Shown here: positions 1 through 10,795 of the stretch, piece after piece | Layout of the letters: each line of letters begins with the position of its first letter | How positions within the stretch are numbered: position 1 is the first letter of the stretch | Source: Gigaspora rosea | Lineage: Eukaryota; Glomeromycota; Glomeromycetes; Diversisporales; Gigasporaceae | Length of the DNA: 64,000 bases | Assembly: GCA_003550325.1 (NCBI GenBank) | Contig: QKWP01000127.1 | Span: 179,125-243,124, forward strand | Reading direction: 5' to 3' | Position numbers and translations under genes: made by a program | The notes under the pieces: generated by a model | Told to the model about the DNA's origin: nothing | What the model saw: only the letters and a program-made list of their open reading frames with translations | Database searches by the model: none

Positions 1-16
1 ACGATTCATTGTGTTA

Positions 17-40
17 CCGTAAACGGCCATATAAAAGACC
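17..40 (+). repeat. Left terminal inverted repeat of the pogo element
   Basis: 24 bp starting CCGTAAACGG. It matches the reverse complement of 3382-3405 except for one G/A difference, and is preceded by the TA target site. Confidence 0.85.
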
Positions 41-87
41 CCCCATGATAGTAGATCCCCCACGTATCACCCCCGGGTCTACTATAT

Positions 88-200
88 AGGTTGAGATTTT
101 TGGAAAAGATAAGAGACCCGGGTATACTAGAGAATCTAAAATGATAAAAGACCCGGGTATACTATAGGATCTAAAATGATAAAAGACCCGGGTACGATAC
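88..200 (+). repeat. Left subterminal repeats of the pogo element
   Basis: Two to three direct copies of a ~40-bp unit containing agacccgggtatacta and atctaaaatgataa. Related agacccgggtct motifs occur near the right end (3290-3390). Subterminal repeats of this kind often bind transposase; that role is inferred. Confidence 0.6.
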
Positions 201-632
201 CAGTAATAATATCTGCCACCTAATGGTAACTAAACTGTTAGTCTTCATTTAACGAAAGTAAGACTAAATTCAGTTTTTCCTTTTATAAAACATAGTTCAT
301 TCACACGGGTATATATTTTCATATATACCTGTGCGAATAAGCTTTTAAAAAAAGCACAGGTTGTTACATAAAGACCCATACGACGACAAAAAGTTAAATC
401 AATAAATTATTTAACGATTACACAGAATTAATACTTATTTGGTCGATTTTCTGATAATTTTTTCAAATTTGTCGATTTATTATACTGTATTATTTATTAA
501 ACGATAAATCGAACAGAATATTGCCTTTCTATTAAGCTTTCTTCTCATCTTTTCAATTTCGAATCCCTTTTCATAACAATGTCCAACTTTATAAATCGCA
601 AATGCAATCCTAATTCAGCAGCTTTCATAATT

Positions 633-2586
633 CTAATGCCATAAATTGACATACTCTATCGCTTCGTCTTCATAATATGTGTCTCCCTCATGGTCTTCTT
701 GATCATTTAAGTCACCACCTTCATTTGAACTATTTTCGTTATCACTATCGTCATTTCTGTTTTCTTCACTACTGCCATCTCTATCTTCACTATTATCATC
801 GTTATTACTATAGTCATCACCTTCATTTGAGCCATTTTCATTATTATCATCATTTCTGTTTTCTTCACCCAAGCTATCACTGCCACCATCATTTTCGTTA
901 TTATCGTTTAGGGTCAAATCTATAACGCTTTCACTATCGCTTGCATTGTCTACATCGACGTAGATATAATTACCATTATTATTTCGAGACTCAGGGTTAG
1001 CCACCCAATTATAATCAAACATTACATCCTCTTCGGACCCATCTTGAGCAATGGAGATGCCGCAACACTTAAATGACCGTTTGATAAGGTTAGGATCAAC
1101 TTGGTCCCATGCTAGTTTTATCCATTTTGCCACCAAATTATAAGCGGGTCGTTGAATACGACCTTTTGGGGTTAGTTTCTTGATTTCTTCACCCATCCAA
1201 TCAAGATAGTATTCGCGATACTTAAATACAATATTGCATAAATTATGATGTAATTCGTGTGTCATTTTTTTTAATAAAAAATATATATACAGTGCAAGAA
1301 TCTAAAAACCACAATCACTCCTTATAAAGGCAAAATACAAACATTAAAATTTAATATTTCCTTAAATTATTAACACCAATAAGTTGTGCATATAAATACC
1401 TATTGAAGTCAATAATTTAAAAAATGCTGATGTGCTACTTGATAATCTGCTTGGCGTAGTCCAAATGTAACTATTAAATTATACTGTTTATATTTTGAGT
1501 AATTGTGGTTTCTAAACTTCTTGCACCGTACGTATATATAATTTACTTACCTTGTTTTTAAAAGACTTGTTGATATATACATCTAACGGTTGCAATTTAT
1601 TAGTGAGCCCACCTGGAACAACTGCAAAATTGGTATTTTTCTCATTAAACCGGTTTTTGACCGGATCTGTAAGATGACCACGAAATGAATCCATAACCAG
1701 CAACGAACGAGGATTAATAGACAAGCGAGCTCGACGATTCCAAACATTTTCAATCCAGTAAATCATTTCATCGGAATTCATATACCCTTGTGGATTGGTT
1801 CGTATAACAATTCCTGATGGGAATATTTGTCTTGGTACATTGACTAATTTAAAAATTACCATTGGGGGCAATTTTGTTCCATCCGCTAAACAGCTTAAAA
1901 CAACCGTAAAATTAGATTTTTCATACCCAGTTGTACGAATCCCAACAGTATGAGCACCAGTTTCCTCGATTGTATAATTACTGGGTACGTCGAATGCTAA
2001 TGGAGTTTCGTCCATATTTCCAATAAGCGAGAGAGGGTATTTGTGATGCATACGATAAAACAATACATAATTCAAGAATTCATTTCTTAGAGGTTCCAAA
2101 TCTTCTGGCAACTTCTGTGCAACTGTAGTGCGACGTCTATTACTAAACTTGTTTCGACGCATAAAACCCGAAATCCATTTGTCACTCCACTTGCAATCAT
2201 TGATCTTTGGGTAAATTGAAGTAAAACGTGATGCTTTTGCGAGTTGCTTTGCTTTAGTTCTGACCATATTTTGAGTTACAACTTTTTGAGATGAACGTAA
2301 AGATCTAATCCAAGTTTTAAGCTCATTTTCCAAAAGCGGATATTTAGGCGCGAGCTAGTATTTAGCCGTCTAACAAAAGGTGGAGCAATTTTTAATTCTT
2401 TTTTTTTTTTTAATCCAATCACGCAGTTGTTTTGTTGTTATATTAAAGATTTCTGCAGTATTATGTTTGCTTGCTGTAGGATTTTTTCAAGATACGTAAT
2501 GATAGCTAACTTTTTACGCGCATTCCAGCTTCTTTTTTTTTTTTAGTAATTGTTGCTTGTTTTAGATTTGTTCTATTTCGTCCCAT
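633..2586 (-). pseudogene. pogo-type transposase (HTH/CENP-B + DDE), frameshifted N-terminus
   Basis: Cut-and-paste transposase of the pogo/Tigger group. The N-terminus (2586 down to about 2334) encodes a helix-turn-helix with an RSWNARKKLA-like start, but it is spread over three frames. The breaks fall at A-runs near 2535 and 2400 and once near 2345. The clean 273-residue frame (2333-1512) has the CENP-B-like region and the catalytic domain: NMDET (Asp108), VMDSFRGH (Asp215) and LQPLD (Asp251), i.e. DD35D. The last codons of that frame read into an intron: AAG|GTAAGT at 1551/1550, acceptor TTTAAG at 1221. Exon 2 (1220-633) resumes in frame with YREYYLDWMGEE, the family's C-terminal region, then a ~90-residue Asp/Asn/Glu/Ser-rich tail. 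Whether the breaks are real decay or homopolymer sequencing errors cannot be told here. Confidence 0.85.
1221..1550 (-). other. Putative intron in the pogo transposase gene
   Basis: On the minus strand the 5' site is AAG|GTAAGT (exon ends at 1551) and the 3' site is tatttAAG|TATCGC (exon starts at 1220). Both sides are phase 0. Joining them links FKNK to YREYYLDWM, the expected order in pogo transposases. Length is 330 bp. Confidence 0.65.
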
Positions 2587-3381
2587 TTTTAATGCTGATA
2601 CTATACTCAACTATATTAGTTAATAATATTAATAAAATCGAAATAGAGTACTTATTTTGCTTTTTACCTTTAGTTGGAAAAAACTTGTTGAGGCGATAGA
2701 AATATAAAATACGTCCTTCCTTTTTTTTTTTTAAAATTATATTGTGTAATATTTGTTGCAGCTAATACACATGTTAATTATATTTAAAAGTCAATTATGC
2801 CATAGCGATAGTCAATATCAGCATTTTTTCATAATCATCATTGAGAAATTATATGAATTTCAAGTTTCTAATTTTGTAAGTACCGGTAATAGCAAGATTA
2901 ATACAGTACTCTAAAAAAAAGGTTGTATTTAATCAACAGTAAAAAAAAATCTTACAATATCGGTTTAATTTTTTATATTCGATTTTTATTTATTTTTATT
3001 TATTTTTTGGTTTGAGTTTTTCTAATTATTTTTTTTTGTCATTTTTGTAGGTTTGGCTTTTACCGGTAATATCGGATTTCTTACAATTTGTCTAAATAAA
3101 TATAGACTGCCAGGCCTAAGTTCACAGATAAAAATAAATTTGTTCTTGTCTTTATTATGTCGTGTTATTCATTATATTGCATTAAACATTCGGATAGCTC
3201 GAAATAAAATGTAATTCGTTTTACTTGTGCCAATTGCTATATATATATATATATTGCCCTGTACTAGACCCCCCAGTACTAGACCCCGCATAAAATCCCC
3301 TCCAATTATCAGACCCATATCTGTACAATAGACCCCCGGGTCTACTATCGGGTTTAAAATTAGGAAAATGTAACAGACCCG

Positions 3382-3405
3382 GGTCTTTTATATGGCTGTT
3401 TACGG
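3382..3405 (-). repeat. Right terminal inverted repeat of the pogo element
   Basis: Reverse complement of 17-40 with one mismatch, followed by TA at 3406-3407. Confidence 0.85.
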
Positions 3406-3699
3406 TAATAGTGACGAGGGTAAGCTTACGTTTAAATATTATGAATTGGTCAACTTTAGAAAACGTGATCACTGTGCGGGAAAATTTATTTTTAGATACT
3501 GTTAATAATGACAACAGTGTTTAACTTACCAATTTTATTATAATTATAAATTAATTTTTGGTTATTTTTATTGGCTACATCCAAGAACGTGACTAATTTG
3601 TGGGAAAATTTTTAGTAATCCTATGACTATTCCTATTTAAAACTGTAATTATTAAGTTATTTGTTATTATTGTGCTTTGTAATTGATTTTATAGTTTTT

Positions 3700-5000
3700 A
3701 CATTTCAGTCAGTCAGATATTTTCATCTATACGAAGTTGATTTTTCAGTTTGCTCTGTGAATTAATAAACTTTGGTCAGTCGGTCGCTTTTATTTCGTTT
3801 TAATTTACTGTGAATTTAATAAGTAATATTCACATCCAAAATTAAGTTACAAGATGTTAATATTTTATTTTGCATTACACGAAATCTAAAAACATCAGTA
3901 GTTAATCAATCGTTTATTTTATTTTTTATTTTTTTATTTTTTTTTTGATTTACTGTAAATTAATAGAATAATGTTCACATCCAAGATTAGACCACACAAA
4001 GGTGATTTTCTGTTTTGTGTTACATTAATTTGAAAACTTCAGTCGGTCGATCGTTTTTTTTTTTTAAAAAAATAATGTTTACATGAAGTTAATATTTTGT
4101 CTTATTACAAGGAATCTAAAAACTTCAGTCAGTCAGTCATATATTTTTTTTTTACTTTACAACAAATTTACTAAAATTAATAGAATAATGGTAACATTTA
4201 AAATTAGGGCTATGCAAAGTTGATTTTTCACTTTATGTTACATGGAATTTGAAAACTTCGGTTGGTCAGATTTTTATTTTCTTTTTTATTTTTTTATTTT
4301 CTTTTTTTTTTATTTTTTTTTTTAATTTACTGTGAATTAATAGAATAATATACACATTCAAGATTAAGCTACACAAAGTAGATATTTCGGTTTGCATTAC
4401 ATGGAATCAGAAAACTTCAGTAGTTAGCGATCATTTTTTTTTTGAACAAATCTAAAATTAAGCCACACGAAGTTGATTTTTATTTAGTAATACATGAAAT
4501 CTGAAAATTTGGTCAGCCTATCGAATTTTTTATTTTATTTTATTTTTTTTTATTTATTGTAAATTAATAGAATAATCACAAAATTAGGTCATGCAAAGTT
4601 GATTTTTTGTTTTGCGTTACATTAAAATTAAAACTTCAGTAATTAGTCCTTTTTTTTAAATAATTTACTGTAAATGATAGAATAATATTGGCATCTAAAA
4701 TTAAGCTGCACGAAATTGATTTTTGTTTTGCATTAGAAGGATTTAAAAACTTTGGTCAGTCTGGCAGATTTTTTCCATTTTTTTTTAATTTATTGTATAC
4801 TAATAATGTTCATGTGAAGTTAATTTTTTTTATTTTATTACATAAAATCTGAATGAAACCTTCGGCTAGTTGGTTGGTTTTTTTTTTTATTATTATTATT
4901 TTATATTTACTGAAATTAACAAAATAACAATCACGTTTAAAATTAGGGATACATGAAGTTGATTTTCGCTTTGGAATATAAAAACTTTAGTTGGTAGATA
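3700..5000. repeat. Degenerate poly-T satellite, about 10-11 units
   Basis: The unit is roughly 100-150 bp. It contains, in order: tttactgtgaattaatag, aataatgttcacatc, aagattaagccacac, aagttgatttttc, tttgcattacatggaatc, aaaacttcagtcagtcgg, then a run of 8-20 T. Copies start near 3710, 3810, 3950, 4070, 4170, 4325, 4445, 4560, 4665, 4790 and 4905. Units diverge and vary mainly in T-run length. No coding potential was seen. Confidence 0.7.
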
Positions 5001-6389
5001 AAAAACAAATAAGATGGGTGGCACGAATGCACCACCTATTGCACTAGTAATATTAAAATATCGCCATTATTAAGCATTATCATAATTGTTCTTATTTATC
5101 TAACTATCGCCCATCCCTATCACTAATACATAATACAATCACCCAAAACAGTTGTTTCTATACATATCAATTCAATATCTTAAATCTTTCACGCATATAT
5201 AATCTGCCTTCTATTTGAATTACTTAGATCATTCCACTCTCATTTGTTGCTATCAGACCCAAATTGGCCCTATTATACTTCGTTCTCCCAATTTGGATTG
5301 TAATATTGACAGAATCTCATCAAAAATCTTGCATAGAACCAATCTTATTGTGCTGCATTATTGACTGAATCTCATCAAAAACCTTGCATAGAACCAATCT
5401 TATTGTGCTGCATTATTACAGTATAGTAAATCACTTGGTATGTAACATCTCAACCTCCGGTCCAGGATACTGCGGTGTATAATTCTGCTCACACTAAAAA
5501 TATTTTTTACATAATGTAATTGATTTTAAAATGATTAAGTCATGTGTCTTTTACAATAAGAACAATATAAAAAATATTTTTAACATGAACAGTGTTATGC
5601 ACTGCCACTCTCTATTCTGGATAAAGTTTCTGAATACGTATTTTCAAAGACTTATGACGAAATTTCTAAAAATGATAAAATGAGCAAATCTTTAACTCTA
5701 ATGCTAATTACATTGCCGAAAACACGTTAAAAATAGTTATGTACGTACATTTTACAACAATAATAAATGCAATTCATTTTTATAACAATTATTAAAAAAA
5801 ATGATACGAACTACTGTTCATAGTTAAATAGAGCATATTTATTGCCTACAATATTATTGATTAGATATATATTAAACATAAATAAAAAAATCTTACAATC
5901 GCAGATAAATTTACTTATAGCCCATAAAGCAGTTTTCCAAAAATTTATTTATAAATTTATTCGCCCGACTTAGATCTTAATTTCTGGATTTACCTATTAT
6001 GAATTATGTAAAAATAGATTGCAAATCGAAAAATTAACTTTGGTAGCTTTAAACATGAACATGAGTCTATTAATTTACTGTATATCAAACTAATAATAAT
6101 AAATAAATAAATAAATAAATAAAATCTGTCTGCTAGTCGAAATTTTGAATACTATGTTGCACAGCCTAATAATAAATTGATTAAATGACTTATTCTGATT
6201 AATGTTCTTTAGTTCACACATTAAATAAAATTATATATAATGAAAATTACGAACTTGAAAGGTTAATCTTTTTACACTCCCAATCTATAAATATTAAAAA
6301 TTTATATTATATACTCATTATCAGATTAATAATTTACATCAAGATCATAATTTTGAGTTCAATTATCACAGTTTGCAAATTGGTCCTAG
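5001..6389. other. AT-rich intergenic stretch without recognised genes
   Basis: I see no coding frame of interest here. It holds the 55-bp tandem duplication listed separately, a short (aata)n run near 6100, and otherwise unique-looking AT-rich DNA. Confidence 0.6.
5305..5414. repeat. Two-copy 55-bp tandem duplication
   Basis: attgac(a/t)gaatctcatc...gtgctgcatt occurs twice head to tail (5305-5359 and 5360-5414) with two differences. It is a recent local duplication in non-coding DNA. Confidence 0.85.
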
Positions 6390-6790
6390 CCCTATGCGTT
6401 GACGAAGTCATGCTAGGGTTATTATATTGAGGATAACCTGATTTGTGGCTTATATGAAATTGAGGCTTATATGAAAAAGGTAATAGCATATAATTGTATG
6501 CAATGGAGATTATAGATGCATGTGATTTTTAGAGACGCAGAGTTTATAAAGATACATGTAGTAGAAAATCATGTAAAACTGAGTTGAATGCGCCGCACCA
6601 TGGTGTCAGCTTGAACTCATTAAGGTTGTTATATGTACCAAGTTGAATGCGCTGCACCATAGCGTGGGCTCGAACTCGCTATTATAAAAATTGATGTTGT
6701 ATATAATGAGTTGAATGTGCCGCACCATTAGCGTGGGCTTGGACGCCAAAAAAAAAAAGATGCGCTATACCTTAGTGTTGGCGATTCTCT
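6390..6790 (+). repeat. Dispersed repeat, copy A (GCGTTGACGAAGTCA family)
   Basis: Starts with gcgttgacgaagtcatgct and runs through tgaggcttatatgaaa and ttgtatgcaatgga. It ends with three to four tandem units of gttgaatgcgccgcaccat followed by gtgggctcgaactcg-like sequence (6585, 6640, 6710, 6760). The same order of motifs recurs at 34192-34625 inside the Helitron-like element, so this is a mobile or amplified family. It is GC-richer than its surroundings. The ctcgaactc motif resembles a pol III B box, so a SINE-like origin is possible but unproven. Confidence 0.5.
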
Positions 6791-9087
6791 ATTATGCTTC
6801 ATCACATGATATATCACGTGTACATAAAGTTGTTATGAGCACTGTATATGTAGAGTTGTTATGAGTATTTGTAAAGTTGTTATGAGTACAGTATGTAAAT
6901 AGTAGAAGAGAAAAGTGAAGGAGTGCCCTATGAGAAATTATAGCACAGAATAATACTAAAATACACGAAAAAGTTTGAATATGTGACCACACAAACCTAC
7001 ACGTAAATATACACGGGACAATGCACAGGAAAGCAAGTTCACGGCATGTAAAAGGATGCAGATTCTGTGCAACACTGCACATATTAACATGCATTTTCAA
7101 GTTTTTTTACGTGCATTGTCTCATGTATTTTGCGTGCAGTAATATGCAATAATGTATATGCAACATTCCATAAAATTTATTTGTAACAAATATCATAATG
7201 CGATTTTCATAACAAATTATAATAATTAAAAAAAATTCTTATTACAATATAAATGACTATTTATTTTATTTTATTTATTTATTTAAAAAAATGTTTTTTA
7301 CATAAATATATTCAAAAACAACTACTACATATTTCACCACTCGCTGCGACACAATTAATCACATCCGAGATCACTAACTTAAGAAAGAAGAATCTTCGAA
7401 CCTTTCCTGAACTTCAATTAACTACGATGAAAAAAAATTGTTTAGTTGAATCATAGAAAGAAAAGGAAAAATGCTTAGGTAACATGCAAATGGCAAAGAA
7501 GAAATCCACAAAGCAATGAAAATCACACTGAAAATGGTTTCAAAGACAAAACCCTAACGAAACACCAGAAGCGATGAATGACAACTCCAAAACAGATAAA
7601 TATCAGCTCCAATAATGACTCTAATAGGGACAGCTCCAAAGACAAAAAAAAGAAATAAAAGCCACATTAGTTATGCTCAAAACAAGAAAACAAAAGAAGC
7701 AAAAACGAAAAAAAAAAGACAACTTAACAATTGTGTACACGATAATGTACAAAAATTAAAAATCTTAATGATAGTGCATGTCAATGTACAAAATTTATAA
7801 TCATTAAGAGTCTTAACGATTGTACTCATCAGTGCACAGACCCTAACTTTTCATGTAATAGCGTATTTTAATTTTTTTGATGATCATTTTCCATGCAGTT
7901 TTCGTGCAGCGTTTATGTTACTTGTGTTTACCTGTATATAATTCTGTATTTATGTGTGTACTTATGTGTACCGATTTCTTATAGGGGTAGAGCACTATTC
8001 CTATCATGTATCGTCGTCTGTTATCTCTAATAAAGAGTGTGTTTAATATGAAATCTGAGCGAGAATAAAAAATTTGTTGATCACTGAGCACATCAAAAAG
8101 CATCAATTTGAAACCACATATTATCAGATTATTAAAAAAACATTAAAAATTAGAACAGGCAAAAAAATCAAAAATTTCATAAACTTTGACACTTTTTTAA
8201 AACCAACTACAATTAAACCTTTCAAATTCTGAAATCGGCAACTACTAAAAAAATATTTGTTGCAGCTAATACTGAAAACGGCTGATGCTAAAATTTGCGA
8301 TCTCGATTTGAAACTATAAGCTCTGCTAAAAGCCACAAATACACTTTAAATTTCAAATCTATTCCCAAACCTCACCCTAACTCTATAAGACAATAACGAA
8401 AAAATCATCACAAAAAATTTTTAAAATTTCATATCAAAGTAGGTCAAAATTTCAGTATCAGCTGCGACAATATTTGATTTTATTTACCATGGAAGAAAAA
8501 AGTTCAACTGGGTAGCCCTGAAGTCCAGTTACATGATGGGTGATGCCGGATAGTGATGATTGACACCCTGCAGCAGCATATCTTTTATTTCATATGCTTT
8601 TTTGAATTTGTTTTCATGCTCAATGGAACCACCTTTTCTTTTGATTTGAATCAGTTAATCAGTTTTCTGCTTAGTTGAACTTGGTTTGTTTTGGTTTTCA
8701 CTAAATGGAACTTAATTTACCATTATTATATTAGGCCAAATCTTTTTTTTGAATGTATTAAGATGACTGCCTGGTCAGCTGATTTATTCAAGTATTATAT
8801 ATAATCTTCATTACATATACAATTAGCCACATATGCATTTTTTTCCCTAATTTAAGCAGTCTGCCTAAGGGTTCTACACTAGCTGCTATATCTGCAACTA
8901 GAGTTTCTATAAACTGAACTAAACTAAACTTTAAGTAAGTTCAAGTTCAGTTCAATTTTTGAACTGAATCTTTTTTAAAATAGTGTTCAAGTTTGAACTT
9001 TTTAGAGTTAGTATACGTATGGACAACAGATAGCTTGAAGGTAGTGTTTTGCCTGTGACTAGGGTGTGTAGCACAGCAAAAAATTTG
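6791..9087. other. Intergenic DNA without recognised genes
   Basis: Short repeats of gttgttatgag near 6825-6890 and A-rich low-complexity DNA at 7450-7800. An inverted pair (aatatttgttgcagctaata at 8252; its complement near 8450-8477) suggests a ~230-bp fold-back. Small open frames here (for example 6792-7100 and 7615-7800) show no domain and have shadow-like composition. Confidence 0.5.
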
Positions 9088-9400
9088 GCATGCCATATGG
9101 CATGCCATTAGCCAAAATCTATGCCATGCCATACTATAGGCATGCCATTGGCAGCCCATAATATAATTAAACTGCCTTTCAGAAGATTTCAGACCCTTGC
9201 TCCAATTTCTCTTGTATTTTTAAAGTTTTTTGACTTTCTACTCAGAATATCTCGGAATTTCAAAGATATAGCGTTAACCAGAGTAAGGTGTATCATATAA
9301 GACTCATATAAATAGCATGTCTTATAACCATTTTTGTTTTGGGCATGCCATAGGCATCACCCATAGCATGCTATAGGTAGCATACCCATGGTCACTGTGC
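9088..9400. repeat. GGCATGCC palindrome cluster
   Basis: Six or more copies of ggcatgcc/gcatgcca-type words occur between 9088-9160 and 9340-9400, often as direct pairs. Related words recur at 53880-53905 and 62210-62280. This looks like a dispersed repeat family built on a self-complementary octamer. Confidence 0.5.
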
Positions 9401-9410
9401 CACCCACCCT

Positions 9411-9578
9411 ACCTGTGACTCACGTGTGACCTGTCTGGCTAATCTGATAGACTAATGGGTATTCCCAGCCAATCACTGATGTATGTTTACATCTAATGTA
9501 AACATACATCAGTGATTGGCTGGGAATACCTGTTAGTCTACCCAGATCAGTCTGTTGGGTCACCTATGGGTTACAGGT
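9411..9578. repeat. Fold-back element with near-perfect hairpin
   Basis: tattcccagccaatcactga...gtatgtttaca at 9460-9491 is followed after 5 bases by its exact reverse complement (9497-9530). The outer arms (cctgtgactcacgtgtgacc versus gggtcacctatgggttacagg) are also complementary but diverged. The whole 168 bp can fold into one long hairpin. No protein is encoded. It abuts the remaining end of the LINE at about 9590. Confidence 0.75.
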
Positions 9579-9589
9579 CAATTCTTAAC

Positions 9590-9795
9590 TTGAAGGTCTA
9601 ACACTATCTTATTTTAATTAACTCTTTATTAGTCTCCGAAAAATTATTTTTATTATTAGTACTTTACAGAAACTACCTAATTTTTTTTCATTTATTTATT
9701 ATAATCTTAAAGAATATTAAGTATATGAATAGGAATGTTAGAAGGTAAAGCAATATAGTTATGAGGATTTAAGATTTTGTGTTTTGTAAATATGC
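9590..9795 (-). pseudogene. LINE reverse transcriptase, 3'-most fragment
   Basis: The minus strand continues the LINE frame interrupted at 19918. Joined across the Gypsy element the codons read ...RLISI then FTKHKILNPHNYIAL, a conserved block of LINE reverse transcriptases. Two codons then appear as TAA, and the frame dissolves before the fold-back at 9411-9578. The rest of the LINE 3' end is absent from this window. Confidence 0.7.
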
Positions 9796-10464
9796 TGTTA
9801 TAGAACGATAGATTATTATATTACCTTATTATTTTATTATTTTTATTATTATATTTTATTATTATATTGTATTATATTATTATCTTGAGAAGTTAGAATA
9901 GTTGATACTGCTTATAACGCTTATAACGATTATCACGCTTATAATGCTTATAACGATTATCACGCTTATAACGCTTATAATGATTATCATGCTTATAACG
10001 CTTATGACGCTTATAACGCTTATGATGCTTATAACGCTTATGTTGCTCTTGTAGATTATAGTGTTTATCATTGTAAATTAACGCTTATAACGCTTATTCT
10101 AAAATGTATTTAAAGACACAGAATTTCCCTTAGTCAAACTAGACCAAGACACCCCACTTCTCTTATACTTAATATACATCTTGTACTGGGATTTCTTAGG
10201 AACAGAAACCTAAGGATAGCCCTATCTTAGATTATTAATAAAGAAACTATTTATCTTAATAACACCAAGTTTATTATCAAGTAATAGTAAAATCGATAAT
10301 TCCTCATTGAATACTCTCACGAACTGCCCTTAGAGAAGAGTATAATTTCTTACAGACTAAGGAATTATACCTACCTCTTGGACACCGCTATAAACCGATA
10401 AAGGATCCCTGTAGCCGTGTCGTTGTTATAGTAAGGAGTAAAAGAAGGCCTCCCTACTGTAACA
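9796..10464 (+). repeat. 5' LTR of the Gypsy element
   Basis: 669 bp, TG...CA. The first third (9905-10095) is an array of 9-bp units cgcttataa / cgattatca. An AATAAA at 10237-10242 is a candidate poly(A) signal. Over the last 382 bp it differs from the 3' LTR at four positions by my count. In the array most differences are C/T, often at CG. Confidence 0.9.
9905..10095. repeat. 9-bp minisatellite inside the 5' LTR
   Basis: About 18 tandem variants of cgcttataa, some as cgattatca or cgcttatga. The same array lies in the 3' LTR at 18573-18758, just before the N gap. Confidence 0.8.
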
Positions 10465-10466
10465 TT

Positions 10467-10482
10467 TGGTGCCTTCTGGTGG
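10467..10482 (+). promoter_or_regulatory. Putative primer-binding site
   Basis: TGGTGCCTTCTGGTGG starts two bases after the 5' LTR. It begins with TGG, complementary to the CCA end of a tRNA as expected for a minus-strand primer site. Which tRNA it fits was not established. Confidence 0.6.
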
Positions 10483-10539
10483 AAACATTTAAAACATTTG
10501 GATATTATTGAAGATATTTGAAAACCTCTACAACTCTAG

Positions 10540-10720
10540 CTGCTGCTGTTCGTCCTGGAAGTCTCTTTGCCCACGGACTCTATAAAACCTATTTTGCTGC
10601 TGCCGTTCGTCCTGGAAGACTCTTTGCCCAAGGACTCTATTTATTTTAATTGCTGTTTATTTCTCATAACATTTGCTGCTGCTGTTCATCCTGGAAGACT
10701 CTTTGCCCAAGGATTCTATC
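10540..10720 (+). repeat. Three direct repeats in the retrotransposon leader
   Basis: A ~46-bp unit (tgctgctgttcgtcctggaa ... ctctttgcccaaggactctat) occurs near 10541, 10595 and 10674 between the primer-binding site and gag. Its position in the untranslated leader fits a packaging or translation-control signal; this is inference. Confidence 0.7.
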
Positions 10721-10795
10721 TATTTAACTAAACTTACTAACAAGATATTACTAACAATTAATTATTTTGAGATTTAGTCAGGAGTCATAAGGCAT

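Larger units (their letters stand above)
17..3405 (-). mobile_element. pogo-like DNA transposon (complete ends, decayed)
   Basis: The ends are inverted copies of each other: CCGTAAACGGCCATATAAAA at 17 and its reverse complement ending at 3405, 24 bp with one mismatch. Both are flanked by TA (15-16 and 3406-3407), the target duplication of Tc1/mariner/pogo elements. Inside both ends lie short repeats built on agacccgggt (about 60-200 and 3290-3390), likely transposase-binding subterminal repeats. The only coding content is a minus-strand DDD transposase with CENP-B-type N-terminus (633-2586). The stretches 200-632 and 2587-3290 hold no gene, only AT-rich sequence and a short TA run near 3240. 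Confidence 0.85.

Noticed and set aside
6792..9159. Small ORFs of 60-100 residues (6792-7100, 7615-7800, 8947-9159)
   Set aside because: Low-complexity composition, no domains, and located in repeats.
9905..10095. Regular short repeats resembling a CRISPR array
   Set aside because: The 9-bp units have no spacers and belong to the LTR; the context is eukaryotic.
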